From Aquatica leii (Eukaryota; Arthropoda; Insecta; Coleoptera; Lampyridae), in contig CM069435.1 of assembly GCA_035610365.1 (NCBI GenBank), positions 62,679,389-62,743,388 on the forward strand: a stretch of DNA of 64,000 nt. Reading direction: 5' to 3'. Both the position numbers and the translations under genes were made by a program. This document shows positions 21,229 through 32,140 of the stretch, one piece after another (the stretch's first letter is position 1; each line of letters begins with the position of its first letter). The notes under the pieces are model-generated. The model did no database searches. It was not told where the DNA came from and saw only the letters and a list, made by a program, of their open reading frames with translations.

Positions 21229-23151
21229 ATGACATCTACATCTGTTTCACCATCGCACACAGAATCTACATGGCATAATACAATTCGAACTAACTATAAC
21301 CAGGACACATATAAACTCATAACAACGTTAGAAAAATCTACCAAGAAATTAGCCAATTTACATAACCGTATAGTATACCTAAAAAGATGCAAATCTAACT
21401 ATTTAACGCCTACACATATTCAACAATTTTTTAAGTGTACATATCTCATCCAAGCGGAACATACCCCGTTCAACAATAAACTGGACAACTTAACGCAGAA
21501 TTTCCAAAAATCAATTCTTAAATTAGAAATTAAAATCTCCTACTGGAAATTCCATAACCTTAAAAAAGTTATTAGTGATTTAAAGAACAACTTAAAGAGC
21601 TTACTTAACAATTTGGATTTAGAAATATTGATTAGCACACTTGAAAATAAATATAAATACGAATTGATTAAAACAAAAACAAAATTGATAAAAAAATTCG
21701 AAAAACTACATATACATCATAACCACAACTTAAACGTGTCTAAAGCAGGGTGCATTTACAATTTAACAGATGTTCATTTACCCGAGGATGTGGCTCAATG
21801 CCTGTCGCTAACTCCGAAATTTGTTTTAAACTATTCGAACAAAGATTTACCTATAGCTAATCTTATAAAGGACACAGAGGACATACTTAATCACCACAAT
21901 AAAGAAGATCAAGAAAGGTTAAGAGGCAAAATAGTTAATGTCATCACCAATTTCACAAACAAAAATAACAAAAACAATGTTAATACTCAAGACCGTTTTA
22001 TTCAATCTTTGGTAACTTCTACAAAACGGTTCTTAAAAATTCACAAGGATTTATTAATACTTAAATCAGATAAAGGCAACGCTACGGTTATTATACAAAG
22101 AGACGAATATGAAGGAAAAATTTACAAGTTACTCAACGATCACAACACTTACAGAAAAACGAACCTTGATCCGACAACTAAATTTCAAAACAAAAACAAT
22201 AACATAGCTAAAAATTTATTTAACAAAGGACGTATCGATCTAATTACTTACAAAAAAATAGTTACATATACTAGTACACCTCCTAAATTTTATGGATTAA
22301 TCAAAATACATAAAGACGACAATCCTATTAGACCGATTGTTTCGTGCATAGGTGCACCGAATTACCACCTGTCTAAATTTGTCTCTAACATCATTAATAA
22401 CATTTCTTATATGTTCAATCACAATATATCTAGTTCATATGAAATTGTTGATAAAACTAGAAACATTATAATTCCAACTGATAATTGTATAATTTCGTTC
22501 GATGTTACTTCTCTGTTCACTAACATCACAAAAGAACTAGTATTAAAATTAATCCATAAATACTGGAGAGATCTTAAAAGTCATACGTTACTTGAATACT
22601 TAGAGTTTACTGACATTATTAAATTCATTTTTGACTCCAGCTATTTTTCATTTAAAGACAATATTTATATACAAAAATTTGGCACTGCTATGGGCAATCC
22701 AGCATCCCCTGCTTTAGCTAACTTAGTCATGCATGACTTATTGGAGTTTGTACTTGAAAAACTCACCTTCCAACCCACATTTTTGTTTTGTTATGTCGAC
22801 GATGTCATCGCTTGTATACCTCAGAACGAGATGCTAAACACTTTAAACATCTTTAACAGTTTTGATCCACATCTAAGTTTTACTTACGAGGTCGAGAGTC
22901 ATGGTTCCTTGCCGTTCTTAGATATTAGGTTAATTAAACATAACAACTATTTGTTAACGGACTGGTACACTAAACCTATAGCATCTAACCGTACCATTAA
23001 CTATCTTTCAAAACATGCACACCATCAAAAACTTAACATTATCAAATCTATGAAAAACAAAATCATTAGTTTAAGTAGTGCACAATTTCATTCCAAAAAC
23101 CTCAACATCTTAAAAAACATTCTAAAAATAATAATTACCCTAACAACCTAA
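21229..23151 (+). CDS. Penelope-type reverse transcriptase (640 aa)
   Basis: The open frame has all reverse-transcriptase landmarks. LKSDKGNATVI is at about residues 278-288, PPKFYGLIKIHK at about 351-362 with PIRPIVS just after, motif A FDVTSLFTN with Asp425, motif B GTAMGNPASPALAN from residue 485, motif C YVDD at 522-525, and FTYEVESHGSLPFLDIRL beyond it. The N-terminal 250 residues are lysine/asparagine-rich and helical, as usual in the family. The frame stops at 23151, just inside the junction with the endonuclease. The GIY-YIG frame overlaps it in a register consistent with loss of one A from an A-run near 23120-23128. Penelope RTs are related to telomerase RT and normally form one protein with the endonuclease. 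The ATG at 21229 begins the core 16 bp from the left arm. Confidence 0.9.
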   Translation: MTSTSVSPSHTESTWHNTIRTNYNQDTYKLITTLEKSTKKLANLHNRIVYLKRCKSNYLTPTHIQQFFKCTYLIQAEHTPFNNKLDNLTQNFQKSILKLEIKISYWKFHNLKKVISDLKNNLKSLLNNLDLEILISTLENKYKYELIKTKTKLIKKFEKLHIHHNHNLNVSKAGCIYNLTDVHLPEDVAQCLSLTPKFVLNYSNKDLPIANLIKDTEDILNHHNKEDQERLRGKIVNVITNFTNKNNKNNVNTQDRFIQSLVTSTKRFLKIHKDLLILKSDKGNATVIIQRDEYEGKIYKLLNDHNTYRKTNLDPTTKFQNKNNNIAKNLFNKGRIDLITYKKIVTYTSTPPKFYGLIKIHKDDNPIRPIVSCIGAPNYHLSKFVSNIINNISYMFNHNISSSYEIVDKTRNIIIPTDNCIISFDVTSLFTNITKELVLKLIHKYWRDLKSHTLLEYLEFTDIIKFIFDSSYFSFKDNIYIQKFGTAMGNPASPALANLVMHDLLEFVLEKLTFQPTFLFCYVDDVIACIPQNEMLNTLNIFNSFDPHLSFTYEVESHGSLPFLDIRLIKHNNYLLTDWYTKPIASNRTINYLSKHAHHQKLNIIKSMKNKIISLSSAQFHSKNLNILKNILKIIITLTT

Positions 23152-23711
23152 TTAATAAAATTTTATTTCATACAAACAATACAAATATCGTACCATCACC
23201 ATCGACCCAAACTAACACTACATCTAATTACGTATACACTAAAATCATAAACGTACCTGGATTAACTAAAAGACTCATTCCGATTTTAAAAAAGACCAAC
23301 TTAATAATAGCGACCTATAATAACAATACGATATACAACACCATTTACACTAGTATAAAAGATAAAATAAAATTAAACGACAAACACAATGTCATATACA
23401 AAATTGAATGCACAGGTTGCAACAAATGTTATATAGGTCAAACTAAACAAAAAACCATCAATCGCATTAAAAATCATCAATATGATTGTAAAAACAAGAA
23501 AGCAGAATCGGCTTTGGCTTTACATCATATTAATACGGGCCATAATTTTGACTTTAGTAATCCCACGATCTTAGATGTGGAACCTAAATTTAATAAAAGA
23601 CTTGTTGCTGAGATGATTTTCATCACCAAACATAACAACAATGTGAATTTTAACACAGACACTAATAACCTTAGTACTGTCTACAATAACTTAATCACAA
23701 AAATGTCATGA
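23136..23711 (+). pseudogene. GIY-YIG endonuclease domain of the Penelope element, out of frame with RT
   Basis: From 23136 the frame reads YPNNLINKIL and runs to the stop at 23709-23711. The nuclease core is VIYKIECTGCNKCYIGQT: the GIY and YIG tyrosines with a CxxCxxC zinc-binding cluster between them. It continues with RIKNH (the conserved arginine), SALALHHINTGH (second zinc-binding part), and the catalytic glutamate in LVAEMIFI, followed by an Asn-rich end. In intact Penelope-like elements this domain is fused to the reverse transcriptase and nicks the target. Here it is one base out of register with the upstream frame, and no other damage is visible in it. The break may be a real mutation, a sequencing error in an A-run, or a frameshift site. 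Confidence 0.85.
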
Positions 23712-24184
23712 CCTAGAAAATTTATCTCACATTCCAACATTTTCTTTATAAATATTGTTCTGTTGATCTTATGTGATGTTAGTGAGCTCGTTCTGTATAT
23801 GTTATTTATAAGTTTCACATTGTTATGTGTTTCTCGTTGTGTTTTCATCGTTTCAAATTTTATCGACTGTGTTGGGCGGACCATCACTACTTGTTTTGTT
23901 TTTTGTAAGTAACTTGTCTATTTCATACATTTGACTTGGTTTTGTTAATGTTGTTAGTTACTCCAAACGATTTGTTTTGTTTTTTACAACTATTTATTCA
24001 GTTAAAAAGTTTGTTGTTTTACCTAAGTTGTATATATGTTATGTTAATTTTGTTTTTTCTTATTTAATAAACAGAGGCCTGATGAAGTGGACGCACAGGT
24101 TCACGAAACGTAGCCTACAAAAAACACAGTAAGTTGTGTTTTCTTTCCGCCATCTCCTACATTAGAAGGATTTAACCACCTACC
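23157..24184 (+). repeat. Right inverted arm of the Penelope-like element
   Basis: Contains the GIY-YIG frame, about 370 bp of 3' non-coding DNA, the hammerhead motif and the terminus CCACCTACCT. It is an exact-length mirror of 20186-21213. Confidence 0.95.
24075..24116 (+). ncRNA. Hammerhead ribozyme motif, right arm
   Basis: Core elements appear in order. Stem I strand AGGC, then CTGATGA, an extra A, stem II GTGGAC-GCACAG-GTTCAC (six pairs including one G-T wobble), then GAAA, CGTA, and the second stem I strand GCCT. Cleavage would fall after the GTA, before GCCT. Stem III consists only of ACGT, which is self-complementary, so a stable stem III would require pairing between two RNA copies. 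This is the minimal type I layout known from Penelope-like elements. The bulged A after CTGATGA is unusual. Confidence 0.82.
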
Positions 24185-24224
24185 TCAAATATACTAATTA
24201 GGAGGATAAATTATTTTCATCGTA

Positions 24225-24236
24225 CCATTTATTTAA
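24225..24236. repeat. Target-site duplication of the Penelope-like element, right copy
   Basis: CCATTTATTTAA, identical to 20174-20185. Confidence 0.75.
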
Positions 24237-27209
24237 CTTTGACAAAAATACAAATTTTTTCACATTTGTGAAGGTTGGAAACTTAATTTTTTATAAATAA
24301 AAGAAATAATAAAACATAATTTAAATCTTACTTTTTGTCTTAACAAAGCTGCTAACCTTAATAATAATGTTTAACTGAAATATTAGAAAATTCAAGTAAG
24401 TTTGAATTAAATTTTTTGTACAAATGTTCTAATTTTTAATTTTTTTTATATCCATTTTAATTTTTTAATTTTAATATTAATTTTTTATGTAAAGTTTTAA
24501 TACCAAAATCTAATGTAAGTTATTTTATAAAGTTCAATTAAAAAATTTTGTTTAGTATGTAACTTGAATATTTCAATTATTTATTTGTAAAAGAAACTAT
24601 TGCGAGAGCAACTTTTATTAAATTAAAATTGTTACAAAATATTTTAACAATCACGAACAAAGAACATGATATCCAATTTGATAATTAAAAAAAATCATAT
24701 TGATTATTGCTGATCAATCACATTATTAAACCTTACAAAACACAATTAAGTAAAAAACATTTTAATTTTATTTCAATAACACACTTATAAGTCATCAATT
24801 ATTATATTTTTATTTATTTTTAAATTAGATTTTTGTATACACTTTTAATTTATAATTTAAAAAAATTATTGATAATTAAAAAATCATAAAAACGTTTAGT
24901 TTAAACCAATTATTTTAATTGTTTAAAAAAAATTTAACATTGGTAACCTAATTTAAAAATAATTTAAAGCAACATAGACCAAAAATTTGATAAGTTGCTT
25001 AAACCTATGCAGCACAGACATTTTTTATAAGAATTACCGACATTTCTCATACAAAAGAAAATTTTTGGTTACAACATACTACTGTTATAAAAATGAATAT
25101 TAAAACAACTCTTTAAAAATTATTTTAGAACAAACATTTAACATTTCAATTTTTTCTACAAAGTACTTAAAACTTTTTATTTTTAACTCAACAGTAAAAA
25201 ACCTATAAAAGATAAAATAGAACCTCAATTACCGATCGAGACGCTATTTTATTATTGTTTAAAGTTAATTTACAGCAAAATAATACCGTCGATTTAAAAT
25301 AAAGCAGCAAACTTACGTTGTAATTAATTTTTTAGAAAAAATTTAATTACCCCAAATTCGGAAAATTAATTGAATTTCTTGTAATAAATATGTCGGCTTT
25401 GTATTTGAGCATATTTTAAAATTAAGTTAATTTACCGAACACAACACTTATTGATAACTTCAGTATACAACTCATTAATTAGCTGAGAGCTTGTTGACCC
25501 GAAGAAATAGTCAATGAGAATTCCGATTTAGCGAAGGGTCGTTCATCAGACAGACTCAATCACGACAGAATGGCGAACGTTTCCTCTTAATTGTCGCATC
25601 GATCACCTAGACGGTCTTTTCTCGGCGTAATACTGGTCAGAATATGAGTGTATATATATTTCAGATCCTTTTAAACAACAAACGTTGACAATTTATCAAC
25701 GATTTTAGTGCTTTTATGTTGTTATTTGTCATTGTTAGATTTTCTTTTTAAATAAATAAAGAACAGAGATCCTGGCAAAATAATAAAAACGATCTCTACG
25801 TAAACTAAAGTTATTTATTTTTTTTACAGAATTTTACGAAAACATAATATGTATTAGTTTTTAAAGATTTTTTTGTAAATAATAAAATCAGTATACTTTT
25901 AGTACTCTAATAAATTTTGATAATATTTAATGGCATCGTTATTAAAATATCAAAACAAAAATGTATAAGGTACACTATCTAAAAAATTTGTTTGAAGTTA
26001 TGTTTATTACAGTAAAATTAAAAGTTACAACATTATACTTATACGTTTACATTTATTGTGACTACAATTTATAAGCATAAGTGACCCTAATAAATACTTT
26101 TATTGATGTCTTGCAATTTCAGTAAAACATTTGTCGCATTTTTTAAAATTCATAAATTTTTAAATTCGATTATAATTAATTTTATTTACCAGCACTATTA
26201 AGATAAACAGAATCTTGAAGTTATAATTAAAAACGTGTAAATGCAATAATAAAAGAAATATTACATTACAGAAAAATTTAATTTAAGAAGTTAAAGTTAT
26301 AACAATATAATACAGTTTAAACGCTTTAATGACTTCAAAACGTTTCAATTATGTTTAAATTTTTTTTGTATGATATAAATTAAAAAATTTTAATTTTTCT
26401 ACAAAATAAAAATTATAGATTAATTAAAAATATAAGTAAAAGTAAAAAATAGAATTAGAAAAATATGTGTAAAAACAAATGAATATTTAAAATCAATTAC
26501 AATAGCTGACAATTTTAAACTTTTTTTTAATAATTTTTGTAAACATACGTGTATGTTCTTACAGTCTTTAACTGAAAGCATGACCAAAAACCAAATTCAC
26601 AATCACATTCCGCTAGTCGATAAATAATAATTGTATTTATATATTTTGTTAAAGAGAAATTATAAAATAGTATATTCTGTAACTTGATACGAGTGGAAAG
26701 TTCCGAGCGTGTGGAACCACAAGTATCAAATTTTCATTCTATTAGAGTAAGAAACAATACTTTCTTTACGACCAGAAGGTATGAGCTGAATGTGATTATA
26801 CGTAAATCAAATACAACTGGGCAAACTATAGTGCAGTGAGCGGCAGCGTTTGTTGAAAGAATTCAAAACTGCTCTCGCAAAACTGATAACATACATATGA
26901 CATCAGCAGTTTTTTGTAAATGTGGGTAAAATGCAATCAACTCAAATTTGTACCAGGATAAATATGTATGTATTGACTGCATAGGTACTCAAACAAAGAT
27001 TGTTCCAGGTGCTAAAAGGTTTTATTTAAATTATAGAGTCTAAAATTGACAAAAAAATTGATATCTTACTAGAAAGAAATATATAATTGCATTTCTTACC
27101 ATAATTACAGTAACCGGGAAAGAAAAGACAACACATGGAAAGAGATTAGTGACGATATGAAAGTTTCAAGTACGTATTTATTAAATATAAATATAACAAG
27201 ATGTATATA
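24237..27209. other. A+T-rich DNA with a less A+T-rich island and a hairpin
   Basis: About 25480-25640 is clearly richer in G+C than its surroundings and holds no reading frame; it could be a regulatory or untranslated segment. Around 26680-26730, TTGATACGAGTGGAAA...GGAACCACAAGTATCAA forms an imperfect hairpin. At 27105-27180 a short frame (NRERKDNTWKEISDDMKVS) resembles part of a MADF DNA-binding domain, but it is too short to call a gene. Confidence 0.4.
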
Positions 27210-28029
27210 TGTACAGCCATAGTCAATGGAAATGTCTCTAAAATGAACATTATACCGCATTTTCAGTCACATTCTAATAGTATTACCAGTATTTATACTT
27301 GTAAATATACCTTAAGGTTATGTCCTTTTGTCTTGTAAATAAAAAAGGGATTACCATTACTGAATATTACATGTATTACTCAAACCATAACAAAATAGTA
27401 TTACTTTTATGACCGTATTTATATTTTTATGCAAATAAAAAAACATACATTTTTTCTATAATTTTAGATACATACTTGTTGATAGTAAAATTGTGAACGT
27501 ATACAATTAAGGTAAATTGTAAATAATAATCTAATTACTGATTTTATGAAAACAATTTTACATAGGTACTACATATTAATATATCGCTGTATGTGCAAAA
27601 TTATTTATAAATAAAGTGAAACTTTTATATTTTAATTTCGTTTAAATATAAATGATACTATCAAACAGAATTTTCCGGTGTAAGAATAAATATTTGTGCC
27701 AATATAATGTAATTTATTTAAACTTTTGTTCACATAGTCACATTATTTTTTTTTGTTTAAGGGGTTAAATACTTTACTTATTAATAAGTATCATAATTAC
27801 ATTTTCGTATTCATTAATATTATTTTTATTTTAATAACAATTATTTAAGTATTACTCACTTTTGCGTTAATAAAATATTAATAAATAAGCATACGTTTAT
27901 AATTACAGTTCATGCTGTAGTTTATTTTTTTAATAATATAATTAAATCAAAAAACATATTATCATATAAAAAACAATAACAAAAGTTGTATAGAAATAAT
28001 TAATACTTTGTGTAATAATCATTATTTTG

Positions 28030-29220
28030 TATGCAAGCTTCTAATCTAGACTGCATAGAGTTTACTAAATTTTCACACAACTGTGATCCCCGAAAACGTT
28101 CTCAAACTAATTGTAAATGTCGGATAATATTTTCAGGTGTTCTAAATTGAATATAACTATCCCAGTTTCTGATCATTGCACCCCACATATTTTTAATTTG
28201 GTTCAACTCTCGCTGCCATTCAATTATTTCAACTTCGTTTTGATCTTCAATCCAGTCCCTAACAATTCGTGCTGTATAAATAAGAGAATTATCCTGGACT
28301 ACTTGAATAATTTCCAGCTCATCTTGTGAAAACATTCTTCTCACTGAAGGTATCAAGATCTTATCTAAAATATTCAGGTATTGCTCTGAAGTAAATCGAG
28401 GTGGTGTCACTTGCACTAACTCTCCTGAACCCGCTTGCGATATCCATCCTCACACTCCAGCTGTCACTCTACCACTTTGCCTATTGGGCAAAACATGTTC
28501 TATATTGTAACGAGTGTTTTGTGATCTGCACACTGTAGTTGAACGTTGATCAGTGCTAGAAAATACTTTTTCATCTGTAAAGATAACAGTACTCCAATCC
28601 AAATTTAAATATTGGCGACAACCGAGCATGACGCTCTGTAATGTTACGTTTACTTGCCGGTTTTCTACAATGCAAATTTGATTCGTGTAAACGTCTCTTA
28701 ATGGTGGAAATAGAGCAATTAATATTCAGCGTTTCCTTTATTTTTTAGCAAATTGTAAAAGGATTTTGTAATGTATAGCCGAGTATGTCCGCATCTTCTT
28801 GCCGAGAAGTAATTCTAGGCTTAGGTAGTCTGTTGCTTACAAGTGGCCTATTACCAACTTCCTGACCTATCGTAATCCATCTCTAGACTTGTTTAATCTA
28901 CACAATGTTAAATTCTTAGCATTAGATTACATTTATTATTAGTATTATATTAAAAGCCATTTTACATTATATATGTATTTAAAAATTTGACGTCAATTTA
29001 ATAGATTTCAATATCCTATAAAAAAGTATTGTTAGTGATCATATTTAATACAAGCTGACTGTGTTGCAATGCAACGTAAAAAATATACTTTAGTAAAATG
29101 CTTACCGATAAGTCAACATGTCGTGATATTGTTCGAGGTGACATTCCTGCTTGTACCATCCCAACAATACTTCCTCTTAATTCTAAGGTAGAATCCATTT
29201 GTCCTAATCTTCGAGGCATA
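28030..29220 (-). pseudogene. Tc1-like transposase, two exons, inactivated
   Basis: Exon 1 starts with MPRRLGQMDSTLELRGSIVG and carries the first helix-turn-helix (SPRTISRHVDLS), then a GTAAGC donor near 29103. Exon 2 resumes after TGTGTAG near 28898 with a second DNA-binding part (RLPKPRITSRQEDADIL). The catalytic core follows in pieces: VIFTDEKVFSS with the first Asp, a TGA in place of a tryptophan codon near 28450, then an open block (28416-28102) with QVVQDNSLIYTARIVRDWI, holding the second Asp. The third motif is shortened to EWQRELNQIKNMWG, missing the Ser-Pro-Asp that normally supplies the third acidic residue. Several frame changes also occur, so the enzyme is dead. It would have acted by cut-and-paste on the 27210/30401 ends. 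Confidence 0.78.
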
Positions 29221-29367
29221 TTCACAAAATATTATAATCACATAAACAATGATGTTACCACTAGGAACTTCCAATTTATATTAAAATTTTGTAAATGAAA
29301 AATTTATATTTATACCACAAAAAGCCATAACCTGATGATATATTTACAAAAGGTAATTATAAAACTC

Positions 29368-30300
29368 ATTAATAAGTGAGGTATTTATTAATCCGCTTAA
29401 TCCTAAGATGCATATCCGGTAGAATTGTTTATTAATTTGCACAAAAACATAAAAGCATTTGTGGTTTCATAGAACGCTTGTTTCATAGTAATATTTAAGT
29501 ATCCTCGTATGATTTAAACACATATACAATTTAATAATGTTAATCACCTTTTTGTATTTATACGACAAAGAAAAAGCTATAACCTCAAGGTATATTTATA
29601 AATGTCAATACGATCAATACTATTAAATGTCTTTAAAATGAGCACTACCGCACTTTCATTGACAACAAATCATTAATAAGTGAGGTATTTGTTAATCCGC
29701 TTAACTCTAGGATGCATATCCGGTACAATACCTACTTTTACATAAACCGGACCAACATTCAAATTAAGAAATTGAAAAAATAAACAGGTATTTTATAACA
29801 AAAAACAAGTATCGTTGTTACTTATTAATTATTATATAAGAAAAATTGTTTATAAATTATAGTAACAAACCCTGCATATTCTTATAACCAAACATTACTC
29901 TGGGTCTGATAAGCCAGGTTTATACATCCTACATACAAAAATAATGTAACTATCAGAACACACATTTCAATAAATTACATTAATAGTTAAAATTTAGACG
30001 TAACAAATACTTTTTAAATATATTTGCAATATAATTTCGACATTTTTATTCAAAACATTTATTACCTAAAAATTTGACGATATAGTAGGTTTATTAAAAA
30101 TATGTTAATAAATTGTTATTCAAAATTAGAAAAAAATGTTTGTTTTTTAATTTGCACAAAAAATATAAAGAAAATTTCGGTTTTATAAAACGTTTATTTT
30201 AGAGTAATATTTAAAAGCCTTTTCGTATGATTTGAGTAATGCATACAAAATTAAGTAATGGTAATCACTTTTTTATATTTATATGACAAAGAAAAAACCA
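29368..30300. repeat. Duplicated subterminal blocks in the Tc1-like element
   Basis: CATTAATAAGTGAGGTATTT followed by TAATCCGCTTAA occurs near 29368 and near 29671. A second block (TTTGCACAAAAA, GTAATATTTAA, TCGTATGATTT, GTAATCAC, then the terminal-repeat motif ACAAAGAAAAA...ATAACCT) occurs at about 29437-29620 and about 30160-30330. These are direct repeats of the right end, best explained by tandem duplication or by a related nested insertion. Confidence 0.7.
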
Positions 30301-30729
30301 TAACCTTTGGATATATTTACAGGTATAAATACGATTATTGCTATTAGAATGTGACTGAACGTACTCATTTTAGGGACATTTCCAATGACTATGGCTGTAC
30401 ATAGTATGTATAGTATGTATTTAGTTTTATAATAATATAAGTTAATTTTGTTATAATTCTTTTCTTACCATTTCCAATTGCCAGGTGATTGCACCAAACT
30501 GTAAAACAAAAAACAATTTTTAAAATTATCTAAAATATTTAAAGCCTTACATTTTGTAATCTTTGGAGTGGTGATCTATTGTTATCCGATTATTAATTTG
30601 TTTGTCTTCACATACATTTTGCATAAAAATCTCTAAAAAAGTATTGCAAACAAGTTGATAATATAACTTTAATATATTCAGGTGACACGTGATGCTTGTG
30701 TTAGTATCTTCTAAATTTTTGTGTCACTT

Positions 30730-31500
30730 TTTAGTATAATTTCGTTTGGCAAAAAGTGGCTTCTGAATTTAATGCAGTTCTACCCGATAATTGTTATCGA
30801 GATAGTATTGTCTTAAAATGTTTGTATGAAAATATAAAAAAAAAGTTACAAAGGTGGTGGCATTGGAAAATAGTCAGATAAGAGCAACTGGAGGTGGTCT
30901 ACCACGAAAAATATAGAAAGACCCAATTCATGAATTTGTGCTGGGGTTAATGAATGAGAAAACTGTTTATGGTCTTACTAATCCATTCGATGATGATGTT
31001 CAATGTGTAGAAAATATATCTTTTGAGGATAATTGCACTTTTGAAATAGTGCCGGAGTCACTCGAAAATACTAAACCTGAACCGTCAATGTGTTTGTAAT
31101 GTGCAACTTTAATTTATTTAGAAAAATACTTAAAATGCCTGACTAATCACAAATACTGCTTAGATTATGTTAATATTGAAACAGAGCTAGTTTAATATCC
31201 CAAAAGTAAATTTTAAATTTTTAAATTGTAATAATGTTTTCTTTAGCATGAAACAAGTACATCTGCTGGCAGAAAACGTACATTAATTAAACAAACTAAT
31301 TTGAACAACTCCAGAAAGTTATCAAGAAAGAGACCAGTCACTGTTCATCTAATATTGGAGGAAAGTACGATAAACTAATAGATGCAAGACTTTGTACAAC
31401 AAAATATACGAAAATTGAATTTCAGCAAAAAACTGCTAAACAGGATGGAACTTTTAGATTTAGAAATTTAACTCACAAAAAAAATTGCAAGAGAAATATA
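30730..31500 (+). pseudogene. Myb/SANT-like accessory protein gene of PIF/Harbinger type
   Basis: A plus-strand frame reads WQKVASEFNAVLPDN, then LKCLYENIKKK: the trihelix Myb-like DNA-binding fold. It continues ATGGGLPRKI, a stop, and KDPIHEFVLGLMNEKTVYGL followed by NPFDDD. After an apparent intron (about 31090-31250), SAGRKRTLI and a C-terminal part near 31360-31480 follow. PIF/Harbinger elements carry such a protein beside the transposase, where it helps nuclear import and end binding. Here it lies directly next to a Harbinger-type DDE relic in the opposite orientation. It contains stops and shifts and is not functional. Confidence 0.65.
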
Positions 31501-31574
31501 ATTTTACATAGTTTTAATTTTATAAATAAATATTTTACAAATTGGAAAAATAATTTATAAATTGCTGCACATGG

Positions 31575-32140
31575 GAAAGGAATATTAACATTATTTTGGG
31601 GTATTTCTAGAATTTGACCGATTTCAAGTAATTTAATTCATCTATGTTAATATTATCTGGTGCTAGTAGTTTGGGCTCTTTCATATCTACTGCTAAACTA
31701 TGAAGTACTGTTGTGGCAACTATGGTGGTATCTAATTTTAATCAAACCCCATATGCCATAATAGAAAAACGTCTTTTCCATATTCTTATTGCTCCTTCTA
31801 TAGAAATTCGTCTCTTAATCAAGAAATCATTAAATAGTTACTGTGCACGCCCGTTAGGATTTAACAAAGGGGTTAGAAAGTAGTTCTTAAGAGGATATCC
31901 ACTGTCACCTAAAGGGATTTAATTTAGCATGCAACAAATTTTTAATAATACTTATCAGTTTACCCAACACGTAACTGTTTAGATAATCTTCTCGTGCAAA
32001 TTTGGTTTTTAATAAACTATTATTAAAAAAATTTGCAAAAATGCCAGCATTGCTGTTTTTTCTAAACGAACTTTCATCTACAGCAATAAAACGGTAATTT
32101 GTTTCAACTAATGCTAATAAGACTATACTAAAATGAAATA
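31575..32140 (-). pseudogene. PIF/Harbinger DDE transposase relic
   Basis: On the minus strand the order is LALVETNYRFIAVDESSF followed by NSNAGIF (first catalytic Asp region), then GDSGYPLKNYFLTPLLNPNG (second Asp), then LIKRRISIEGAIRIWKRRF (third acidic residue) and FSIMAYGV. These are the three catalytic blocks of the Harbinger (DDE_4) family. Stops and frame changes occur between them. With the divergent Myb-like gene it forms one decayed Harbinger element. Its terminal repeats were not found. Confidence 0.72.

Larger units (their letters stand above)
20186..24224 (+). mobile_element. Penelope-like retroelement with long inverted arms
   Basis: The core, 21214-23156, encodes the reverse transcriptase. 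The segment after it (23157-24184), with a GIY-YIG endonuclease frame and 3' non-coding sequence, is present again as an inverted copy in front of it (20186-21213). The arms are 1,028 bp and show no length difference (every coordinate pair I tested sums to 44370). The blocks I compared by eye are identical. A 39-bp tail (24186-24224) follows the right arm, then the 12-bp target duplication. Penelope-like elements are known for terminal repeats in either direct or inverse orientation, often with a short extra tail at one end, so the architecture fits. Reverse transcriptase plus GIY-YIG is diagnostic of this class. Confidence 0.9.
27210..30401 (-). mobile_element. Tc1-like DNA transposon with long terminal inverted repeats
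   Basis: The ends are TGTACAGCCATAGTCAATGG on the left and its mirror, with one mismatch, on the right. The inverted match extends about 140 bp (to about 27355 and from about 30262). A TA dinucleotide flanks each end (27208-27209 and 30402-30403), the target duplication of the Tc1/mariner superfamily. The transposase remnant lies inside on the minus strand. The right part, 29290-30300, contains repeated subterminal blocks, so a related insertion or duplication has enlarged it to 3,192 bp. Confidence 0.85.
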
